Source: Nitrospirota bacterium (GTDB lineage Bacteria > Nitrospirota > Thermodesulfovibrionia > Thermodesulfovibrionales > JdFR-86). Taken from it: a stretch of 7,890 nt of DNA. The notes beneath the pieces are model-generated. The model searched no databases. It saw only the letters and a program-made list of their open reading frames with translations, and had not been told where the DNA came from. Shown here one piece after another: positions 6,364 through 7,890 of the stretch. The first letter of the stretch is position 1, and each line of letters starts with the position of its first letter. The stretch spans positions 1-7,890 of the forward strand of contig DAOUWH010000061.1 in the NCBI GenBank assembly GCA_030667205.1, written 5' to 3'. Made by a program: the position numbers and the translations under genes.

Positions 6364-6679
6364 GAAGCTCTACGACGTGCTCACCAAGTACGCGCATACC
6401 CGCGGCATGGAGCTCAATGCCGACAGGGAATACGTCATGGAGATATGCGAGGGGCTTCTCACAAACCAGGCCCGCTACGGCTACCGCTCCTGCCCCTGCC
6501 GCCTGGCCTCGGCCCTTACGGATAAGGACAGGGACATCATCTGCCCCTGCAGATACATGCCCCCCGACGTCGAGGAATACGGCAGCTGCTATTGCGGCCT
6601 CTACGTCTCGGGCGACTGGAACGCGGGCAAGGTGCCCCACGTAAAGGTGCCCGAAAGACGTCCCCCCGAGCTTCTTTAG
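6353..6679 (+). CDS. Ferredoxin:thioredoxin reductase catalytic subunit-like protein
   Basis: A 108-residue protein of the FTR catalytic (beta) family, which uses a [4Fe-4S] cluster and an adjacent disulfide to pass electrons from ferredoxin to a thioredoxin-fold partner. All six cysteines are present as CPC (47-49), CPC (64-66) and CYC (79-81). By analogy with the cyanobacterial enzyme, Cys47, 64, 66 and 79 should bind the cluster, and Cys49 and Cys81 should form the redox disulfide. Spacing is CPC-X14-CPC-X12-CYC rather than the cyanobacterial X16 and X8, and Tyr80 replaces the His of the canonical CHC motif. To my recollection this ICPC...EYG.CYC pattern is common in non-photosynthetic anaerobes. 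No FTR variable subunit is visible, as usual outside phototrophs. The ATG at 6353 lies inside the glutaredoxin gene, whose product is the obvious candidate substrate. Confidence 0.93.
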   Translation: MTPEKLYDVLTKYAHTRGMELNADREYVMEICEGLLTNQARYGYRSCPCRLASALTDKDRDIICPCRYMPPDVEEYGSCYCGLYVSGDWNAGKVPHVKVPERRPPELL

Positions 6680-6933
6680 CGACCAGCTAAGCGCCCGATA
6701 TCGGGCTGTTTTCCCGAGCACCCACCCATGCCCCACGGCACGGCCCCGGAGGCGCCAAGCTCTCCGAGCGAGAAAGCGGAGTTGTTCCTTACCCCCATGC
6801 TCGGGTCTTTCAGGGCTGCTATGAGGGCATCGGTTGCCCCTTTGTCGCCGAGCTTTCCGAGTTCGCGTGCGGCGTCAATTCTGTTCATGCCGCTGCCGTT
6901 TTTTATCTCACTGAGCAACTGTTCAAGGGTCAT
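6676..6933 (-). CDS. HEAT-repeat protein, probably truncated at its 3' end
   Basis: An 85-residue product starting MTLEQLLSEIKNGSG. It contains one full HEAT (PBS-lyase-like) repeat, 'RIDAARELGKLGDKGATDALIAALKD', and the start of a second, 'MGVRNNSAFSLGELGASGAVP'. At the point where 'ALIxALxD' would be expected, the sequence changes to an unrelated Gly-rich tail (WGMGGCSGKQP...) and stops. Family members normally carry several repeats, and no other frame restores the pattern, so a 3' deletion is likely. The front end is intact: AGGAGAGG sits a few bases before the ATG, and a good promoter lies at 6973-7001. The frame overlaps the FTR stop by 4 bases tail to tail. Such proteins are usually protein-interaction scaffolds; no partner is evident. 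It may be a decaying gene or a functional mini-HEAT protein. Confidence 0.7.
   Translation of the reverse strand: MTLEQLLSEIKNGSGMNRIDAARELGKLGDKGATDALIAALKDPSMGVRNNSAFSLGELGASGAVPWGMGGCSGKQPDIGRLAGR
6693..6711 (+). terminator. Short hairpin terminator after the redox pair
   Basis: GCCCG-atat-CGGGC (6693-6706, a perfect 14-base palindrome) is followed by TGTTTT, starting 13 bases after the FTR stop. The stem is short and the U run modest, so termination may be partial. It lies inside the 3' end of the opposing HEAT-repeat reading frame. Confidence 0.5.
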
Positions 6934-6972
6934 TCATCCTCTCCTGGATACGGCGGGATATAATAAAATTAT

Positions 6973-7001
6973 ATAGTAAGGCAGGCGCATCAGAGTGTCA
7001 A
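6973..7001 (-). promoter_or_regulatory. Putative sigma70-type promoter for the HEAT-repeat gene
   Basis: On the minus strand a consensus TTGACA (7001-6996) is followed by a 17-base spacer and TACTAT (6978-6973), with a very AT-rich stretch just downstream. The leader to the ATG at 6933 is about 35 bases and includes AGGAGAGG. It sits immediately downstream of the tRNA-like repeat copy A. Confidence 0.65.
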
Positions 7002-7015
7002 GCCTGCAGTTGTGG

Positions 7016-7084
7016 GAGTGAATGGCGGGGTGGATCCCGACCTAGGTCGGGACGACCTTCCCGATGAATCGGGACGTTCTAACC
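7016..7084 (-). repeat. tRNA-Asp-like direct repeat, copy A
   Basis: A 69-base unit repeated at 7338-7406 with three mismatches (7020, 7048, 7068). Read on the minus strand it starts GGTTAGAA, then has a TCCCGA-ttca-TCGGGA hairpin, AAGGTCG, the 18-base perfect palindrome TCCCGACCTAGGTCGGGA (7035-7052), and ends TCCACCCCGCCA plus TTCACTC. GGTTAGAA, AGGTCG and TCCACCCCGCCA match, in the same order, the D-arm end, variable loop and 3' acceptor/CCA of the tRNA-Asp gene at 7426-7503. The matching 5' acceptor strand is absent, so it cannot fold as a complete tRNA. The nuclease gene's final Gly codon and stop codon lie inside this repeat. Confidence 0.85.
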
Positions 7085-7330
7085 GGCTGAATTGATCAAT
7101 TTAAACAGAAGGTCTCTCCTGCGCAGGGACTTGAGCTTGTTTTCCCTTTTTACAGCCTCGGAGCGGGTCTCAAACATCTCGGAGTGCAGTAATTTCCAGG
7201 GTTTTTTGGCTTTGGTGTATTTGGAACGACCCTGATTGTGTCTTAAAAGCCGTTCATCGAGGTCGTTGGTTTGACCTATGTATAAGGTGCTGTCTTTTTG
7301 ACTCTGGATTATGTAAACGAAATAACGCAT
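7079..7330 (-). CDS. Small GIY-YIG family nuclease
   Basis: An 83-residue single-domain GIY-YIG endonuclease of the URI/YhbQ-like group; members cut DNA with a metal ion and a catalytic Tyr/Arg/Glu set. The motif pair appears as 'FVYII' (4-8) and 'LYIG' (16-19), followed by Arg27 in 'DLDERLLRHN', 'SKYTKAKKPWKL' (36-47) and the catalytic-position Glu63 in 'EAVKRENKLKSL'. The C-terminus is basic (LRRRDLLFK). The length is normal for this stand-alone class. The gene lies between two 69-base tRNA-Asp-like repeats: the ATG is seven bases past copy B, and the last codon and stop lie in copy A. There is no recognisable ribosome binding site before the ATG. It has the same orientation as the tRNAs and could be expressed only by read-through from their promoter. 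This fits a small selfish element, though a DNA-repair role cannot be excluded. Confidence 0.9.
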   Translation of the reverse strand: MRYFVYIIQSQKDSTLYIGQTNDLDERLLRHNQGRSKYTKAKKPWKLLHSEMFETRSEAVKRENKLKSLRRRDLLFKLINSAG

Positions 7331-7337
7331 AACTGTA

Positions 7338-7406
7338 GAGTAAATGGCGGGGTGGATCCCGACCTAGGTTGGGACGACCTTCCCGATGAGTCGGGACGTT
7401 CTAACC
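7338..7406 (-). repeat. tRNA-Asp-like direct repeat, copy B
   Basis: The second copy of the 69-base unit lies exactly 322 bases from copy A. The hairpin TCCCGA/TCGGGA (7381-7396) is intact, with a changed loop base. The long palindrome has one substitution that gives an A-C mismatch on the minus strand. The minus-strand 3' end plus flank, about 20 bases (7337-7356), is identical to the tRNA-Asp 3' end plus its downstream flank (7418-7437), so the match runs eight bases beyond the tRNA CCA. The sequence GGGAGG just 5' of its GGTTAGAA resembles the tRNA-Asp 5' strand GGGGTGG, hinting at an internally rearranged tRNA copy. Confidence 0.85.
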
Positions 7407-7425
7407 TCCCTGGCTTCAGAGTAAA

Positions 7426-7503
7426 TGGCGGGGTGGACGGGACTCGAACCCGCGACCTCCGGCGTGACAGGCCGGCATTCTAAACCGACTGAACTACCAC
7501 CCC
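7426..7503 (-). tRNA. tRNA-Asp (anticodon GTC)
   Basis: On the minus strand the acceptor strands GGGGTGG and CCACCCC pair fully, with discriminator G and encoded CCA (7428-7426). The D arm is GTTC/GAAT-like with AGTCGGTTTA in the loop, one base longer than the E. coli homologue. The anticodon arm is CCGGC-CTGTCAC-GCCGG, giving anticodon GTC. The variable loop is AGGTC and the T arm is GCGGG-TTCGAGT-CCCGT. Total length is 78 bases including CCA. It lies 13 bases downstream of tRNA-Val and is probably on the same precursor transcript. Confidence 0.97.
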
Positions 7504-7516
7504 AATGGGTTGCTCA

Positions 7517-7592
7517 TGGTAGGCGGAACAGGGCTTGAACCTGTGACCTCAGCCTTGTAAGGGCCGCGCTCTCCCAACTGAGCTACCCGCCC
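7517..7592 (-). tRNA. tRNA-Val (anticodon TAC)
   Basis: A 76-base cloverleaf with CCA encoded: acceptor GGGCGGG/TCCGCCT (G-U at both ends), D arm GCTC-AGTTGGGA-GAGC, anticodon arm CGGCC-CTTACAA-GGCTG (one G-U), so anticodon TAC. The variable loop is AGGTC and the T arm ACAGG-TTCAAGC-CCTGT. It is the first gene of the minus-strand tRNA unit, with a promoter just upstream. Confidence 0.97.
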
Positions 7593-7604
7593 GGTAGAAT
7601 ATAT

Positions 7605-7634
7605 ATTTAACTATACCATACGGACGGTTGTCAA
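7605..7634 (-). promoter_or_regulatory. Promoter of the tRNA-Val/tRNA-Asp unit
   Basis: A perfect TTGACA -35 box lies at 7634-7629 on the minus strand. The best-spaced -10 is TTAAAT at 7610-7605 (18-base spacer); TATAGT at 7615-7610 matches better but leaves only 13 bases. The region down to the tRNA-Val 5' end at 7592 is strongly AT-rich. Read-through would also cover the tRNA-like repeats and the nuclease gene. Confidence 0.65.
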
Positions 7635-7663
7635 TCACGGTGATAAAGTTGCGGACTTGCCTT

Positions 7664-7784
7664 AAAGTCTGAGAGCATGGGCATCACTCATTCTCGGGCT
7701 GTCGCCCTCCGAGGCACCCAGATAGCCCCACCTTATGGTGAAACTATCCGGCTAAAACCGTTCAGCCCCATGCTCTCAAACTTT
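7664..7784 (-). ncRNA. Candidate structured non-coding RNA, class not recognised
   Basis: An 18-bp closing stem joins 7664-7681 and 7767-7784 (GAGAGCATGGG with CCCATGCTCTC at its heart). On the minus strand the interior offers three further helices: GGCT/AGCC; CCGGATAG/CTATCTGG with a nested CACC-ataa-GGTG; and CTC/GAG with GGGC-gaca-GCCC. That gives a four-way-junction-like fold of about 120 bases. In the closing stem and the second helix, one pair each is G-U on the minus strand but a C-A mismatch on the plus strand, so the minus strand is the likelier RNA. A TATAGT -10-like box at 7812-7807 is correctly placed, but its -35 is poor. I find no match in memory to SRP RNA, 6S, tmRNA, RNase P or the common riboswitches. 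No protein gene is visible here. Confidence 0.5.
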
Positions 7785-7829
7785 TACTGAGGAGGTCTCA
7801 ATTTCAACTATAAGAGTGTCCGTGACACC

Positions 7830-7858
7830 TTGATAAAAGCCACCCTGATTGATATATT
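7830..7858 (+). promoter_or_regulatory. Putative rightward promoter at the window edge
   Basis: TTGATA (7830-7835), a 17-base spacer and TATATT (7853-7858), each box matching consensus at five of six bases. A GTGTC-cgt-GACAC palindrome (7816-7828) abuts the -35 box and could be an operator. The window ends in GGGAGG (7885-7890), which looks like a ribosome binding site, so a plus-strand gene probably starts within about 10 bases of the right end. Confidence 0.5.
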
Positions 7859-7890
7859 AGGTTGTCTTTTAAGTCGGTGTATGCGGGAGG

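Noticed and set aside
6305..6736. A 143-codon minus-strand open frame opposite the glutaredoxin and FTR genes
   Set aside because: It lacks a domain pattern and is opposite two well-recognised genes.
6728..6976. An 82-codon plus-strand open frame opposite the HEAT-repeat gene
   Set aside because: It is the antisense of a recognisable HEAT repeat that has its own promoter and ribosome binding site.
7016..7406. Two direct repeats considered as a minimal CRISPR array
   Set aside because: There are only two 69-base copies, the interval contains a nuclease gene rather than a spacer, and the repeats resemble a tRNA.
7298..7483. A 61-codon plus-strand open frame across repeat B and tRNA-Asp
   Set aside because: Its end ('DGTRTRDLRRD') is the familiar translation of an antisense tRNA, so it is not a protein gene.
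7664..7784. Structured region considered as a retron RNA or an integron attC site
   Set aside because: No reverse transcriptase is visible in the window and the ends lack the attC core GTTRRRY/RYYYAAC pattern; kept only as an unclassified RNA candidate.

Overview
The window looks like chromosomal DNA from a GC-rich Gram-negative bacterium. It encodes an RND inner-membrane pump, a TolC-type outer-membrane channel and a probable lipoprotein. Arg AGG and Ile ATA codons are common, and a ferredoxin:thioredoxin reductase (FTR) catalytic subunit sits beside a glutaredoxin-like protein. Together these suggest an anaerobic or microaerophilic lineage such as the Desulfobacterota/Deltaproteobacteria or Nitrospirota. 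That placement is inference from gene style only.

Left part (1-4072, + strand): the 3' end of an efflux operon. An RND permease whose 5' end lies outside the window overlaps by 4 bases a TolC-family outer-membrane protein; the periplasmic adaptor is presumably upstream. Middle part (4073-5941, + strand): a probable lipoprotein with its own promoter, closed by a perfect 21-bp-stem bidirectional terminator; a 55-residue acidic protein with its own promoter and strong ribosome binding site; a four-helix membrane protein of unknown function; and a YjbQ/UPF0047-family protein. A palindromic interspersed-repeat-like segment starts at the yjbQ stop codon.

Redox pair (6052-6679, + strand): a glutaredoxin-like protein with a CPTC motif overlaps by 11 bases an FTR catalytic subunit with all six cysteines. 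They probably form one thiol-disulfide reduction module. A short hairpin terminator follows.

Right part (6676-7634, - strand): a HEAT-repeat gene with a good promoter and ribosome binding site that appears cut off at its 3' end; a small GIY-YIG nuclease gene bracketed by two near-identical 69-bp direct repeats; and tRNA-Asp(GTC) and tRNA-Val(TAC) in tandem behind a promoter. The 69-bp repeats resemble the 3' half of the neighbouring tRNA-Asp gene. They share its acceptor 3' strand plus CCA, its variable-loop sequence and a GGTTAGAA-like D-arm segment, but the anticodon and T arms are replaced by strong GC hairpins. This repeat/nuclease/tRNA arrangement is the most unusual thing here and looks like a small tRNA-associated mobile element.

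Far right (7635-7890): no convincing protein gene. It holds a segment predicted to fold into a multi-helix RNA closed by an 18-bp stem (7664-7784). G-U pairs in two helices favour the minus strand as the transcribed one. A plus-strand promoter and a terminal GGGAGG suggest that a rightward gene begins just beyond the window.
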